Shown here one piece after another: positions 7,878 through 16,450 of a stretch of DNA of 56,904 bases. The stretch's first letter is position 1. The number at the start of each line of letters is the position of its first letter. Position numbers and translations under genes: made by a program. The stretch is from Chloroflexota bacterium. Lineage in GTDB: Bacteria > Chloroflexota > Anaerolineae > Anaerolineales > Villigracilaceae. The stretch spans positions 1 to 56,904 of the forward strand of contig JAKOVF010000052.1 of NCBI GenBank assembly GCA_029782225.1, given 5' to 3'. Under the pieces are notes generated by a model. The model made no database searches, had not been told where the DNA came from, and worked only from the letters and a program-made list of their open reading frames with translations.

Positions 7878-9551
7878 CTAAGCCTTCACCACGCTAAACT
7901 TTTCTTTTCCCACCCGATAATTTCCGCTCTGCTTCAGCACCTGATCCACTATCTCTTCGGGGACATCCACATATGAGAATTTATCTTCGATTCTAATTTT
8001 ACCAATCGTATAGCCCGGTATATTTGCATGAAAGGCGATCTGACCGACAATGTCATTCGGGCGGATCCCGTTCAACTTGCCTTTGTTCAACTTCAAACGA
8101 ACCATGCCTTCTTCATGCGAGGACGCATCACCACGACGCCCGCGCTTGCTTCCCATTGTGGGCATTTCGCGCCGTCCAAAGGACTCACGCTTGCCGCGCC
8201 CGAAATCCTTTTCCTGCTTCCCAAAGTCAGACTTCACTTCCGAGACTTCGGAAATTGGACGTTGCTTTTCATCTGCCCGCGCGATTTTGATCGCGGCCGC
8301 GGCAATGTTCAGCGGATCCTGACCTTCTGCGATTAACTGCTGTACCATCTCCAGTTCACGCTTGTATCGTCCGCGACCAAGCCAGATTCGGAGGTTCTCC
8401 ACGACCTTTGATTCGCGATATTTGAGGATCTCTTCCGTGCTCGGCAATTCCCATTTAGTGATGGGCTGCTTGGTCAGCGCTTCCACTTCACGGAGACGGC
8501 GTTTTTCACGCGGCGAAAGCAATGTGATGGCGATGCCTGTTTTCCCTGCGCGTCCCGTCCGCCCGATGCGGTGGATGTACACTTCGGCATCATCCGGTAA
8601 GTGATAGTTGAACACGTGCGAAATATCTTCGATATCCAGCCCACGTGCGGCAACATCTGTGGCCACCAAAACTTTTAGTTGATTCGCGCGGAAGCGTCCC
8701 AGCACGCGTTCACGCGCCTGCTGATCCAGGTCGCCGTGGATGGCCTCAGCAGGGATGCCGCGCACGACTAGTTCGTTCGCCAGTGTAGCTGTTTCTGCAC
8801 GTGTACGGGCGAAGATCAGCGCGCTCTTGATTGGCTCGATCTCGAAGAGACGCGTCAGCGCGTTCGTCTTGTCATTTTCATGGACGAGATAGTAGCGCTG
8901 CTCGGTCGTCGTCAGCGTCAGAGTCTCGCGTTTAATGGTGACCGATTGAGGGTCGTGCATGAAGCGGTCCGCCAGGTCCCGAATCCGCCTGGGCAGGGTG
9001 GCGGAGAATAAAGCGGTCTGTCTTTCCGACGAAGTTTCATCCAGAATCTTTTCCACATCTTCGATGAAGCCCATGTTGAGCATTTCGTCGGCTTCGTCGA
9101 GCACCACGGTGCGGATGCTTTTTAGATGAAGCGAGTTGCGCTCGATCAGGTCGAGTAAACGACCCGGCGTGCCAACCACGATATCCACGCCGCGGTTAAG
9201 AGAGGAGATCTGAGGGCCATACGGCTGACCGCCATAGACGGCGAGCACGCGTACGTTGAGATGCTTGCCATATTCGGTCATCGAATCGGCAACTTGCAAA
9301 GCCAGTTCACGCGTCGGCGCCAGCACAAGCGCCTGCACATTGCGTTGATGTATGAAGTTATTGAGAATGGGGAGAGCAAAGGCGGCGGTTTTGCCAGTGC
9401 CGGTTTGCGCCTGTCCAATCACATCGGCTCCCGTGAGCATGATGGGGATCATGGCGGCTTGAATGGGCGTCGGCTCGGAATAGCCAAGCTCGGTGATGGC
9501 CTGCGTCAACTCTGGACGCAGGTTTAAAGAAGTGAAATCGGTTGTCATCAA
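7878..9551 (-). CDS. deaD: DEAD-box ATP-dependent RNA helicase (DeaD/CsdA type)
   Basis: RNA helicase that remodels structured RNA, often in ribosome assembly, RNA decay or cold adaptation. All motifs are present in order: Q motif (GYSEPTPIQ near residue 24), AQTGTGKT (48), PTRELALQ, TPGR, VLDEADEM (about 148), SAT, then the second RecA lobe with RGLDIEDISHVFNY and HRIGRTGRAGKTG. After about residue 400 comes a charged linker rich in Lys, Glu and Arg (GKQEKDFGRGKRESFGRRE), then a C-terminal DbpA-type RNA-binding domain (about 482-557). 557 residues is usual for DeaD. Start 9551 or 9548 (MM), with AAAGGA upstream. Downstream is a strong terminator. Confidence 0.93.
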   Translation of the reverse strand: MMTTDFTSLNLRPELTQAITELGYSEPTPIQAAMIPIMLTGADVIGQAQTGTGKTAAFALPILNNFIHQRNVQALVLAPTRELALQVADSMTEYGKHLNVRVLAVYGGQPYGPQISSLNRGVDIVVGTPGRLLDLIERNSLHLKSIRTVVLDEADEMLNMGFIEDVEKILDETSSERQTALFSATLPRRIRDLADRFMHDPQSVTIKRETLTLTTTEQRYYLVHENDKTNALTRLFEIEPIKSALIFARTRAETATLANELVVRGIPAEAIHGDLDQQARERVLGRFRANQLKVLVATDVAARGLDIEDISHVFNYHLPDDAEVYIHRIGRTGRAGKTGIAITLLSPREKRRLREVEALTKQPITKWELPSTEEILKYRESKVVENLRIWLGRGRYKRELEMVQQLIAEGQDPLNIAAAAIKIARADEKQRPISEVSEVKSDFGKQEKDFGRGKRESFGRREMPTMGSKRGRRGDASSHEEGMVRLKLNKGKLNGIRPNDIVGQIAFHANIPGYTIGKIRIEDKFSYVDVPEEIVDQVLKQSGNYRVGKEKFSVVKA

Positions 9552-9561
9552 TTTTCCTTTT

Positions 9562-9640
9562 TGTCATTGCGAGTTTTCGAGAAGCGATCTCAGCTAATAC
9601 GAGGAGATTGCTTCGCCTGCTCGGCAGGCTCGCCATGACA
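9562..9640. repeat. GTCATTGCGAG-family palindromic repeat, copy 1
   Basis: Outer arms TGTCATTGCGAG and CTCGCCATGACA (one mismatch) enclose inner arms GAAGCGATCTC (9581) and GAGATTGCTTC (9604). The whole could fold into an extended hairpin. Same arms recur at 13916, 21009 and 25370. Confidence 0.8.
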
Positions 9641-9719
9641 AATGATACGGGATGTTTCGATGACTCCGTCTAACTTCCTTCTTGCTAATCAAAGTCTGCT
9701 TTTGCAAGCAGGCTCGCCC

Positions 9720-9751
9720 AACAAAAAAGCCCCGGCAGCTTACAACGGGGC
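9720..9751 (-). terminator. Rho-independent terminator, minus strand
   Basis: Read on the minus strand, GCCCCG and CGGGGC close an 11-base loop and are followed directly by TTTTTT. It lies about 180 bases beyond the stop of the GNAT-like gene and would end transcription of the long minus-strand metabolic cluster. Confidence 0.7.
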
Positions 9752-9840
9752 ATTCAGAGTTACCAAAACGATTCCCAGAAGTATTCGCTCCATATCCTAA
9801 GCCTAGTCGAAGGAGAGAGCGGCGGGAGTATAACACAAGT

Positions 9841-9945
9841 ATGTCATTCTGAGTGCTTCGACAAGCTCAGCATAAACTCCACGACGAATCTCCTCTTAGC
9901 AGATGAGACCCTTCGGTCGGAGCAGGCGCTACCTCAGGGTGACAC
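9841..9945. repeat. GTCATTCTGAG-type palindromic repeat overlapping a stop codon
   Basis: Arms GTCATTCTGAG (9843) and CCTCAGGGTGAC (9932) bound about 100 bases with the internal words GCTTCGACAAGCTCAGC and ACCCTTCGGTCGG. The right arm contains the stop codon (9934-9936) and last residues of the GNAT-like gene. Confidence 0.7.
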
Positions 9946-11073
9946 GATCTCTTTGCGATAGAACCGATACCTTTTATAAATCTGGGCGCCCATGTGATGT
10001 GCGAGCGGCCAGGTATCCGGATTCTCATCGCCAGTCAGCGAAAGGTCGGCCCAGTTATAGCCGCGGGCAACCGCCCGCTTTGCCATTTCATCAAAGAGGA
10101 GCAGCGCGAGACCGGTATCCCAATATTCAGGCACGACCACAGCACTCTTCAGGGACAGGCACTTCGGCTTTTTCTTTTGATATACTAACGCGCGCACATA
10201 ATCCCACGGATACCGCAGTCCATTCAAATGGATCAATATCTCATTGAAATTGGGGACACCCGGAAAGAAACCCGCGGCTTTGCCATCCACCTCGGCAAAT
10301 AGAATCAGGTCAAGATCGACCATGTCAAGCAGAGGCAGGATCATGGATTCAATGTCGCCGCGCGTGTAAGGCACGACGCCCGGCAGATGCTCCAGGCCTC
10401 GGTTCTGGAGATAGAGAATACGGTCAATCTCGGCATCTTTATCCTTGATACGCGCGCTGCGAACTTTGAAATGCGGATTCTTCGCGCGGACCCGATCCGC
10501 CAGCCGCATCAATCTCTGGACCTTAGGCTGCTTCAGATCCAGATCGATCGCGTAGGCCAGGCCATCCTCTCCCCACTTCTCGAAACCAAAGCACTCAAAG
10601 AACCTCTGATAATATGCAGGCTGATGCCCACAATAGATCGCCGGTGGACGATCGCGGCCCTCGATCAGGATGCCGCGCGAATCTTCACGGTCCAGGTTGA
10701 ACGACCCATAAAACGACCTCATCTCCCGCGCCCGGGCCCATTCCTCCGCATGTTTGAACATTGCCTGGAACACAGCATAATCATTCACACATTCGACGAA
10801 TCCAAACATGCACTCGGCAAAGCCTTTAAAGCGCGTATTGTTCTTTTCTTCCGCCAGGCAGAGCGTACCTGCAGGATGACCATCCTTCCAGGCGATAAAA
10901 AGCTCAGCAGTGCCATCCTTGAAAAAGAGACCTCTCTCGGGGTCGATCATTTTCCTGTGCTCCGGCAGCAGCGGCGGGACCCAGAGCGGATCGTCCCTGT
11001 AAATCTTCCATGGAAAAGTGAGGAAAATATGCCGCTCGCGTTTTGTGGTGACAGGACGAATTTCAATGGTCAT
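9934..11073 (-). CDS. GNAT-like N-acetyltransferase family protein
   Basis: 379 residues from the ATG at 11073 (MTIEIRPVTTKRE), with AAGAGA upstream; a further ATG at 11100 lacks a ribosome site. The chain reads WKIYRDDPLWVPPLLPE early, then CLAEEKNNTRFK and MFGFVECVNDYAVFQAMFKHAEEWARARE, the pattern of large GNAT-like proteins that carry one degenerate and one better-formed acetyltransferase fold. The second half contains VVPEYWDTGLALLLFDEMAKRAVARGY, resembling the acetyl-CoA-binding stretch. Substrate unknown. It is the last gene of the minus-strand cluster; its stop lies inside a palindromic repeat. Confidence 0.65.
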   Translation of the reverse strand: MTIEIRPVTTKRERHIFLTFPWKIYRDDPLWVPPLLPEHRKMIDPERGLFFKDGTAELFIAWKDGHPAGTLCLAEEKNNTRFKGFAECMFGFVECVNDYAVFQAMFKHAEEWARAREMRSFYGSFNLDREDSRGILIEGRDRPPAIYCGHQPAYYQRFFECFGFEKWGEDGLAYAIDLDLKQPKVQRLMRLADRVRAKNPHFKVRSARIKDKDAEIDRILYLQNRGLEHLPGVVPYTRGDIESMILPLLDMVDLDLILFAEVDGKAAGFFPGVPNFNEILIHLNGLRYPWDYVRALVYQKKKPKCLSLKSAVVVPEYWDTGLALLLFDEMAKRAVARGYNWADLSLTGDENPDTWPLAHHMGAQIYKRYRFYRKEIVSP

Positions 11074-11103
11074 GGGGTCTCTTATATGCTTTCCATCCAT
11101 GAA

Positions 11104-11949
11104 CTATACGGTGAGCAGCACGATTGCCAGGAGCACAAAAACGATCCCCAGCTGTTGGCTGCGCGAAATTTTTTCCTTCAAGATGAGCCATGCAAGAATG
11201 ACCGTTGAGCCTGGATAGAGCGAACTCAAGACCGCGGCGATATCGAGGCGACCCGTCTTGAGCGCAAGGATATAAAAGAAATTTCCGCCCACGTCGAGGA
11301 GACCATTCAGTAGGACAACTGTCCACCCCTGGCGCGGGACGACGAGAGGCTCGCGTCTCCAAAGGACGAAGACCAGCAGGAACACCGTGGCGGTGACACG
11401 CGAGGCGATCATTGGCCAGTAAACCGCGGTGATCGTGCTCGTGGCAAAGTGCATCAAGACGAAATAGGAACCGAAGCCAACACCGGCAAGAAGCGGAAGC
11501 CGCAGATCGGAGAGGTGCTGCAAATGGAAACCCCTGGTTGCGTCGACCTGCGAGATCATCCAGACTGCCATCAGGGCGAGCCCGAATCCGCCAAATTGGA
11601 GGAGCGTCGGCAGACCTTCTGTCAGCGTGCCAACTGCCACGGGGAGCGCGGCAGCGATCAGGGCGGAGACCGGCGCGGCGATGCTCATCTGTCCATGTGC
11701 GAGGCTGTAGTACAGGATGAGCAGTCCCAGCGAGCCCATCGTGCCGGCCACTCCTGCGATCAATAACAAGTTTAGAGGGGGCAGTCCTTCCCGAGCAAAG
11801 AGTTCCGCGATGATGAGCGCGAGCAGCCCGATAAAGTCTGCATAGAAAACTGCGCGATACACGCCGAGCTTGCGGGAGGCAAGCCCGCCCGCGAAATCCC
11901 CTGCGCCCCACGAGAGCGCCGATGAAATGCCATAGAGAATGGAAAGCAC
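11104..11949 (-). CDS. EamA/DMT-family transporter, GTG start
   Basis: Inner-membrane drug/metabolite-type transporter, 281 residues with about ten hydrophobic segments in two EamA repeats (about 3-135 and 150-280). The first repeat opens with ISSALSWGAGDFAGGLASRK; the second ends with SSLYPGSTVILAWLILKEKISRSQQLGIVFVLLAI, the classic EamA ending. The start is GTG at 11949 with AAAGGA 8 bases upstream. The transported compound is unknown; relatives export amino acids or metabolites. It lies between the CitE-like lyase and the GNAT gene, on the same strand. Confidence 0.85.
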   Translation of the reverse strand: MLSILYGISSALSWGAGDFAGGLASRKLGVYRAVFYADFIGLLALIIAELFAREGLPPLNLLLIAGVAGTMGSLGLLILYYSLAHGQMSIAAPVSALIAAALPVAVGTLTEGLPTLLQFGGFGLALMAVWMISQVDATRGFHLQHLSDLRLPLLAGVGFGSYFVLMHFATSTITAVYWPMIASRVTATVFLLVFVLWRREPLVVPRQGWTVVLLNGLLDVGGNFFYILALKTGRLDIAAVLSSLYPGSTVILAWLILKEKISRSQQLGIVFVLLAIVLLTV

Positions 11950-11972
11950 AATGATGTTCCTTTGGTGGAATA

Positions 11973-12029
11973 GACCACAGACCCCGGACGATGGACAACA
12001 AAGTCCTCTATGGTCCGTCGTCTGTGGTC
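11973..12029. repeat. GACCACAGAC palindromic repeat
   Basis: Perfect 10-bp outer arms GACCACAGAC and GTCTGTGGTC lie 57 bases end to end. The inner words GACGATGGACAA and GTCCGTCGTC also occur (the first as its complement TTGTCCATCGTC) at 28582-28631 inside mutS2, so this is a dispersed repeat. Confidence 0.65.
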
Positions 12030-12033
12030 AGAA

Positions 12034-12900
12034 TTATTTTCCTGCCGCTTTTGCTCTTTTCAGGACCTTCTGCGCGTTCCTGAGCAATGGCATGTCAATC
12101 ATCTTACCATCCAACGCGAACGCGCCTTTTCCCTCCTTTTGACTTGCTTCAAATGCATCCACTACACGTCTTGCATGGACAATTGCCTCGTCACTGGGAG
12201 TAAACGCTGTTTGCACCGGCTCGACCTGCGCCGGGTGAATGACCTGTTTGCCGGAATAGCCCAGCCGCGCGCCGAACTCTGCTTCCGCGCGCACGAAGTC
12301 TAGATTTTTGAAATCTATCGTGACAATATCGATCGCCTGTAAGTCGTAGGCTGCACAGGCAGTAACCACCGCCTCGCGCGCGTAAAGCAGTTCAGTTGCC
12401 TCAGCCGTCCGCGTTGCGCCGATGGATGCGGCGTAATCTTCACCGCCAAAGATGATCGCATCCAGCCGCGGATGCGATGCAATCTCCTTCAAGTTCAAAA
12501 CCCCTTTGGCGGTCTCCACTCCCACCAACATGCGGACCGAGTTGATCGGCCAGCCATACTTCAACTCCGCGGCTTCGATGATCTCGCTGCCCCATCGGAT
12601 CTGATCGGGTGATTCAACCTTGGGAATCACAATGCCATCCGGGTGATAGGGCAGGACACTTTGAATATCATCCTTTTCCCAGCCCGAGCCAACCGAATTG
12701 ATGCGGGCCAGTTTCTCGCTTCTGCCAAAATCCAGTTCCTGCAAAGCTTTCGCTATCGTCGCGCGTGCTTCTGCTTTGCGGCTGATGGCCACGCCATCCT
12801 CCATGTCTATGCAGATGCAGTCCACGCCAAGAGTGATGGATTTGGTGATCTTCTTCCAGTCGTCGCCAGGCATATATAGCAATGCGCGTCTCGAATGCAT
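12034..12900 (-). CDS. HpcH/CitE-family CoA-ester lyase
   Basis: Metal-dependent TIM-barrel lyase that cleaves or forms 3-hydroxyacyl-CoA esters such as citramalyl-CoA, malyl-CoA or HMG-CoA. It begins RRALLYMPGDDWKKITKS, typical of CitE-like proteins, followed by the metal/substrate acid region CICIDMEDGVAISRKAEAR, LARINSVGSGWEKDD, PKVESPDQI, GVETAKGVLN and the IIFGGEDYAASIGATR loop. 288 residues is normal. GGAGAGG precedes the start. It sits in line with a MaoC hydratase and a biotin-dependent carboxylase. The closest known parallel is the mycobacterial Rv2498c-type lyase next to Rv2499c and accA1/accD1, which handles leucine- and itaconate-derived CoA esters; the same role here is inference. 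Confidence 0.88.
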   Translation of the reverse strand: MHSRRALLYMPGDDWKKITKSITLGVDCICIDMEDGVAISRKAEARATIAKALQELDFGRSEKLARINSVGSGWEKDDIQSVLPYHPDGIVIPKVESPDQIRWGSEIIEAAELKYGWPINSVRMLVGVETAKGVLNLKEIASHPRLDAIIFGGEDYAASIGATRTAEATELLYAREAVVTACAAYDLQAIDIVTIDFKNLDFVRAEAEFGARLGYSGKQVIHPAQVEPVQTAFTPSDEAIVHARRVVDAFEASQKEGKGAFALDGKMIDMPLLRNAQKVLKRAKAAGK

Positions 12901-12967
12901 AGCCTCTCCAGAGTGAGTTAAAAGTGAAGGTTACAGGTGCAAGGTTGAGGGTTTGGCCCTTCGACTT

Positions 12968-13429
12968 TCAACCTTCGGCCTTTGACTTCTTCAAAAACAT
13001 TGCTGTCCTCTCGAACTCCACCACCACCGTCCCATCTGACTTTTTGCCCCAGTGCCTGAAAGTGACAATCCCGGCATTGGGCCGCGACTTTGACTCGCGT
13101 TTTGCCAGCACTTCGGTCTCGGCGTAGATCGTGTCATTGTGAAAGGTGGGATTTGGATGGATAACTTTATCGTAGCCTAAATTCGCAATGATGGTCCCTT
13201 CACTAATATCCGACACTGTCAGACCGACGACCAGACCCATGGTGAAAATCCCATTCACGATGCGCTGACCAAACTCCGTCTTCTCCGAGAACTCTTCGTT
13301 GATATGCAGTGGCTGCGTGTTCATCGTCAGCACTGAGAACAACACATTGTCCATTTCTGTGATGGTGCGCCCGGCCGAATGTTTGAACTTCATCCCAACT
13401 TCAAGCTCATCGAAAAATTTCCCGGGCAT
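12968..13429 (-). CDS. MaoC-like (R)-specific enoyl-CoA hydratase
   Basis: Hot-dog-fold hydratase of 153 residues. FFDELEVGMKFKHSAGRTITEMDNVLFSVLTMNTQPLHINEEFSEKTEFG carries the expected Asp (or equivalent) and His of the D-x4-H hydratase signature in the NTQPLHINEEFS region, followed by the IVNGIFTMGLVVGLTVSD helix. The start codon abuts the stop of the biotin carrier gene (TGA then ATG), so translation is coupled. Given its neighbours it probably hydrates the unsaturated product of the carboxylase (methylglutaconyl-CoA or itaconyl-CoA type). The substrate is inference. Confidence 0.85.
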   Translation of the reverse strand: MPGKFFDELEVGMKFKHSAGRTITEMDNVLFSVLTMNTQPLHINEEFSEKTEFGQRIVNGIFTMGLVVGLTVSDISEGTIIANLGYDKVIHPNPTFHNDTIYAETEVLAKRESKSRPNAGIVTFRHWGKKSDGTVVVEFERTAMFLKKSKAEG

Positions 13430-13900
13430 TCAATCCTCCATCTCCACCAGGATCTGTTCGCGTTCCACCGTCTGACCCTGTGTCACATGCACGGCCTTCA
13501 CCTTCCCATCTCTCAAGGCCTGGATGCGGATCTCCATCTTCATGGCCTCCAGCACCACCAGGGTTTGACCTGCCTTAACGGCATCTCCGACGCTCACAGC
13601 GACGCTTCGTACCTGACCCGGCATAGGCGCAGTCAATCCCCCGGCATGTTCGTGTCTGACGCCGGTCTTCGCGCCCGAAGTCTTCGTCAGCAGCGCGGTG
13701 TGACCATTGATCGTCACCCAGCGCTTTGCCATATCAGACGAAACATAAGCGGTGACACGCCTGCCATCGATCAACAAGTCCATTTTGCCATTTTCCGCGC
13801 GCAAGATTTCGACGCGCATGTCTTCGCTTTCAAAGGTGGCGCAGTAATAATCGCCGCAGGGCGTGATTTCCAGAGTTTGCGAATCAAATGTGACTTTCAT
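13430..13900 (-). CDS. Biotin carboxyl carrier subunit of acyl-CoA carboxylase (with partial BT domain)
   Basis: Carries the biotin that shuttles CO2 between biotin carboxylase and carboxyltransferase. Start ATG at 13900 gives 156 residues. The C-terminal 75 residues form a biotinyl domain with GGLTAPMPGQV and the biotinylation motif EAMKM (Lys about 121). The first 80 residues (FDSQTLEITPCGDYYCATF ... RRVTAYVSSDMAKRWVTI) resemble the second half of the BT linker domain normally found inside fused alpha subunits. The preceding gene ends with what looks like the first part of that domain, so an ancestral alpha subunit appears split here. A palindromic-repeat fragment lies exactly at the junction. 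Confidence 0.9.
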   Translation of the reverse strand: MKVTFDSQTLEITPCGDYYCATFESEDMRVEILRAENGKMDLLIDGRRVTAYVSSDMAKRWVTINGHTALLTKTSGAKTGVRHEHAGGLTAPMPGQVRSVAVSVGDAVKAGQTLVVLEAMKMEIRIQALRDGKVKAVHVTQGQTVEREQILVEMED

Positions 13901-13915
13901 AAATGCTCTTTGCTT

Positions 13916-13950
13916 GTCATTGCGAGGACATCCTTGCAGGGACAGAAACA
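13916..13950. repeat. Half copy of the GTCATTGCGAG repeat
   Basis: GTCATTGCGAGGACATCC matches the left arm of the dispersed palindrome; no right arm follows. It lies between the biotin carboxylase stop and the biotin carrier start. Confidence 0.6.
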
Positions 13951-15465
13951 TTAATTCCTGTAATTATTCGCCTGCTTCCACGGGTTGAAGGGGTCGGTCT
14001 CATTGGCAACCGCCGATCTTGCTTTCGGGCCGGCAAACACGACATCTGCCAATGCCGCAGCAATGAGAAATTCCACGGTATGGAGTCTAGGAGCTTTCTC
14101 CTGAGTCGACAGCAAGCTGTCGGACTCCATAAACTTTGATTCGACCCAACTTGTTGAGACTTCTCCTTTGGCGAAATCTTCATGAGCCAGCACAGCTTGA
14201 AGAAAATCAATGTTGGTGGTCACGCCGTGGATGACAAACTCGCTTAGTGCAGCTTGCATTCGCTGGATCGCAGCTTCGCGATTCTCAGCATGGACAATTA
14301 ACTTCGCCAGCAGGGGATCATAGAAATGGGTCACCTCATTGCCAACCCCGAACCCAGAGTCCACGCGGATGCCGGGGCCGTGAGGTTCGATGTATTGTAG
14401 GAGCTTTCCGGTGCTTGGGAGAAATCCATTTGCAGCGTCCTCGGCGTACACGCGGCACTCGATGGCATTTCCGCGCTGGGCAAAGTCTGCTTGCTTGAAA
14501 GGGAATTTCTCACCCGCTGCAACGCGGATTTGCCATTGGACGAGGTCGATCCCTGTAACAAGCTCAGTGATGGGATGTTCCACTTGCAAGCGGGTGTTCA
14601 TTTCTAGAAAGTAGAAAGAAGAAAGGAGAGGATCGAAGATGAATTCGACGGTCCCGGCATTGTAATAATCCACGGCACGCGCGGCTTGGACGGCGGCTTC
14701 TCCCATTTGAGCGCGGAGTTCGGGCGTAAGCAAGGGTGAGGGAGTCTCTTCGATAATTTTCTGATGCCGTCTTTGTACGGAACATTCACGCTCAAAAAGG
14801 TGAATCAGATTTCCCTGCTGGTCGCCAAAGACCTGAAACTCGATGTGATGCGCGTTGGGAATGTATTTCTCCACTAATAACCGCTCATCACCAAAGGCAT
14901 TGAGTGACTCGCGCTGTGCCGATTCAATGGCCTCGCCCAACTCGCCTTTCCCATTCACTACGCGCATTCCTTTGCCCCCACCTCCCGCTGCAGCTTTGAC
15001 AAGCACCGGGTAGCCAATGTCCATTGCAGCCCGTCTGAAATCCTCTTCCGTTTCGAGTCCTTCAAAACCCGGCACGGTGGGCACGCCGGCCTTTTTCATC
15101 GTGATCTTCGACTCAGCCTTGTCGCCCATGGCGCGGATGGAGTTTGCGGAGGGACCAATAAAGGTCAAGTTGGCGGAGGCAACTGCCAGGGCGAAGGATG
15201 CGTTCTCGGAGAGGAAGCCATAGCCCGGGTGCACCGCGTCCGCTTTTGTGTGGAGCGCGGCCTGGATAAGTTTATCCACATTCAAATAGGAATCCTTCGG
15301 TTCAGGCTTACCAAGCAGAATCGCTTCATCTGCAAGCTGGACGTGCTGCGCATCCCGATCGGCCTCGGAATAAACGGCAACGGTTTTGATACCAAGCTCC
15401 CGACAGGCACGGATGATGCGGATGGCGATCTCGCCGCGATTGGCAATCAGGATTTTATTGAACAT
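13951..15465 (-). CDS. Biotin carboxylase subunit of acyl-CoA carboxylase
   Basis: ATP-dependent carboxylation of the carrier-bound biotin. The 504-residue chain has the N-terminal fold (FNKILIANRGEIAIRIIRACRELGIKTVAVYSEAD), HPGYGFLSENA, the glycine-rich ATP-grasp loop AAAGGGGKGMRV, the FQVFGDQQGNLIHLFERECSVQRRHQKI catalytic block and EMNTRLQVEHPITE. Residues after about 445 form a tail ending DPFNPWKQANNYRN, like the start of the BT linker of methylcrotonyl- or propionyl-CoA carboxylase alpha chains. It overlaps the preceding epimerase gene by 11 bases and lacks its own clear ribosome site, suggesting coupling. Confidence 0.93.
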   Translation of the reverse strand: MFNKILIANRGEIAIRIIRACRELGIKTVAVYSEADRDAQHVQLADEAILLGKPEPKDSYLNVDKLIQAALHTKADAVHPGYGFLSENASFALAVASANLTFIGPSANSIRAMGDKAESKITMKKAGVPTVPGFEGLETEEDFRRAAMDIGYPVLVKAAAGGGGKGMRVVNGKGELGEAIESAQRESLNAFGDERLLVEKYIPNAHHIEFQVFGDQQGNLIHLFERECSVQRRHQKIIEETPSPLLTPELRAQMGEAAVQAARAVDYYNAGTVEFIFDPLLSSFYFLEMNTRLQVEHPITELVTGIDLVQWQIRVAAGEKFPFKQADFAQRGNAIECRVYAEDAANGFLPSTGKLLQYIEPHGPGIRVDSGFGVGNEVTHFYDPLLAKLIVHAENREAAIQRMQAALSEFVIHGVTTNIDFLQAVLAHEDFAKGEVSTSWVESKFMESDSLLSTQEKAPRLHTVEFLIAAALADVVFAGPKARSAVANETDPFNPWKQANNYRN

Positions 15466-16450
15466 GGTGTAGAAGTTCCAATAATTCTTTTTCGCGTTCA
15501 GGTGTGAGACCCGCGCACCATTGATGATCGGCAGGACGAGTGCGCGCCCATTCCAATGTGTCGCGGACTGTATCCTTCAGCGGCGTGAACTTGAGTCCCG
15601 CCTGAAGTGCCTTCGTCACATCCACTTCAGCCGAGCCTGCGTCTTCGCCATCGTCGGGAAGCCAGACCGGGAGATCGCTCCACGGCTGGACATGATGCTT
15701 TCGGAGGAAATCCAGCGGCGCCCACTTGAAATTCGCGTCGCTGCCGCTGACCACCTTGCAGGTTTCGAGCAGGGTCCCCATCGTGAGATCGTGAGGAAGT
15801 CCGGTTGCGTTGAAAATGCCGCTCACGCTGTTTTGAATCAATTCGATGATGAAATCGGAAACGTCGCGCACATCACTCAGCTGCGTGACCACGTCGGGCC
15901 GGTCCGGTGCAAGTACGTCCGCGCCTCGCGCCACACGCACAGGCCAGTAGGTAAAGCGATCCGTCGGGTCATGCGGGCCAACGAGCAGGCCGGAACGGAT
16001 GATCAAGGAGCGGATATTGAAAACATCCTGTACGGTCTTTTCGCATAAAGCTTTCAGCGGGCCATAGGTTTCGCCTGTGATCTCTTCAACCGTCTCATCC
16101 GGCAATCTCCCGACTGGATCGTTTTCATTGATTCCAAATTTGATGAAATCACGGTATACCGAAACGCTGGATATGAAAACGTATTGATCCACCGAGTCCT
16201 TCAAGGCCTCGGCGGACATCCGTACCACACGCGGGAGATACCCGCTGGTATCGATCACCGCATCCCAATTCCGGCCTTTGAGCTGATCCAGATCTCTTTC
16301 ACGGTCGCCCCGAATCTTTTCGACGCGCGGAAATAAATCGGGATTCGTCTGACCACGGTTGAAGAGAGTCACTTCATGACCACGCGCTCGAGCCGAGTTG
16401 ACAAGATGGCGCCCCAGAAACTTTGTGCCGCCGAGGATGAGAATTTTCAT
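15455..16450 (-). CDS. NAD-dependent epimerase/dehydratase-like SDR
   Basis: 331-residue atypical extended SDR. It starts MKILILGGTKFLGRHLVNSA, the GGTxFxG nucleotide-binding variant of the CSP41/atypical SDR group, then NWDAVIDTSGYLPRVVRMSAEAL and YVFISSVSVY. The usual YxxxK is not clear: the region reads ETYGPLKALCEK, where YGPLK could serve. Its role in a carboxylase cluster is unclear. Start and the upstream stop overlap in ATGA. Confidence 0.75.
   Translation of the reverse strand: MKILILGGTKFLGRHLVNSARARGHEVTLFNRGQTNPDLFPRVEKIRGDRERDLDQLKGRNWDAVIDTSGYLPRVVRMSAEALKDSVDQYVFISSVSVYRDFIKFGINENDPVGRLPDETVEEITGETYGPLKALCEKTVQDVFNIRSLIIRSGLLVGPHDPTDRFTYWPVRVARGADVLAPDRPDVVTQLSDVRDVSDFIIELIQNSVSGIFNATGLPHDLTMGTLLETCKVVSGSDANFKWAPLDFLRKHHVQPWSDLPVWLPDDGEDAGSAEVDVTKALQAGLKFTPLKDTVRDTLEWARTRPADHQWCAGLTPEREKELLELLHHVQ

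Larger units (their letters stand above)
9552..9933. other. Repeat-filled intergenic region
   Basis: About 380 bases without a gene. It holds two palindromic repeats (9562-9640 and 9841-9945) and a minus-strand terminator (9720-9751), listed separately. No conserved-looking reading frame was found. The promoter of the helicase gene should lie just above 9551. Confidence 0.7.

Noticed and set aside
10387..11208. 273-codon plus-strand frame
   Set aside because: Lies antisense to the GNAT-like gene, whose protein is coherent; the plus-strand product has no recognisable motif and is a shadow frame.
11063..12001. 312-codon minus-strand frame overlapping the EamA gene
   Set aside because: Arg/His-rich product in another frame of the same strand; the EamA frame has clear membrane repeats and a ribosome site.
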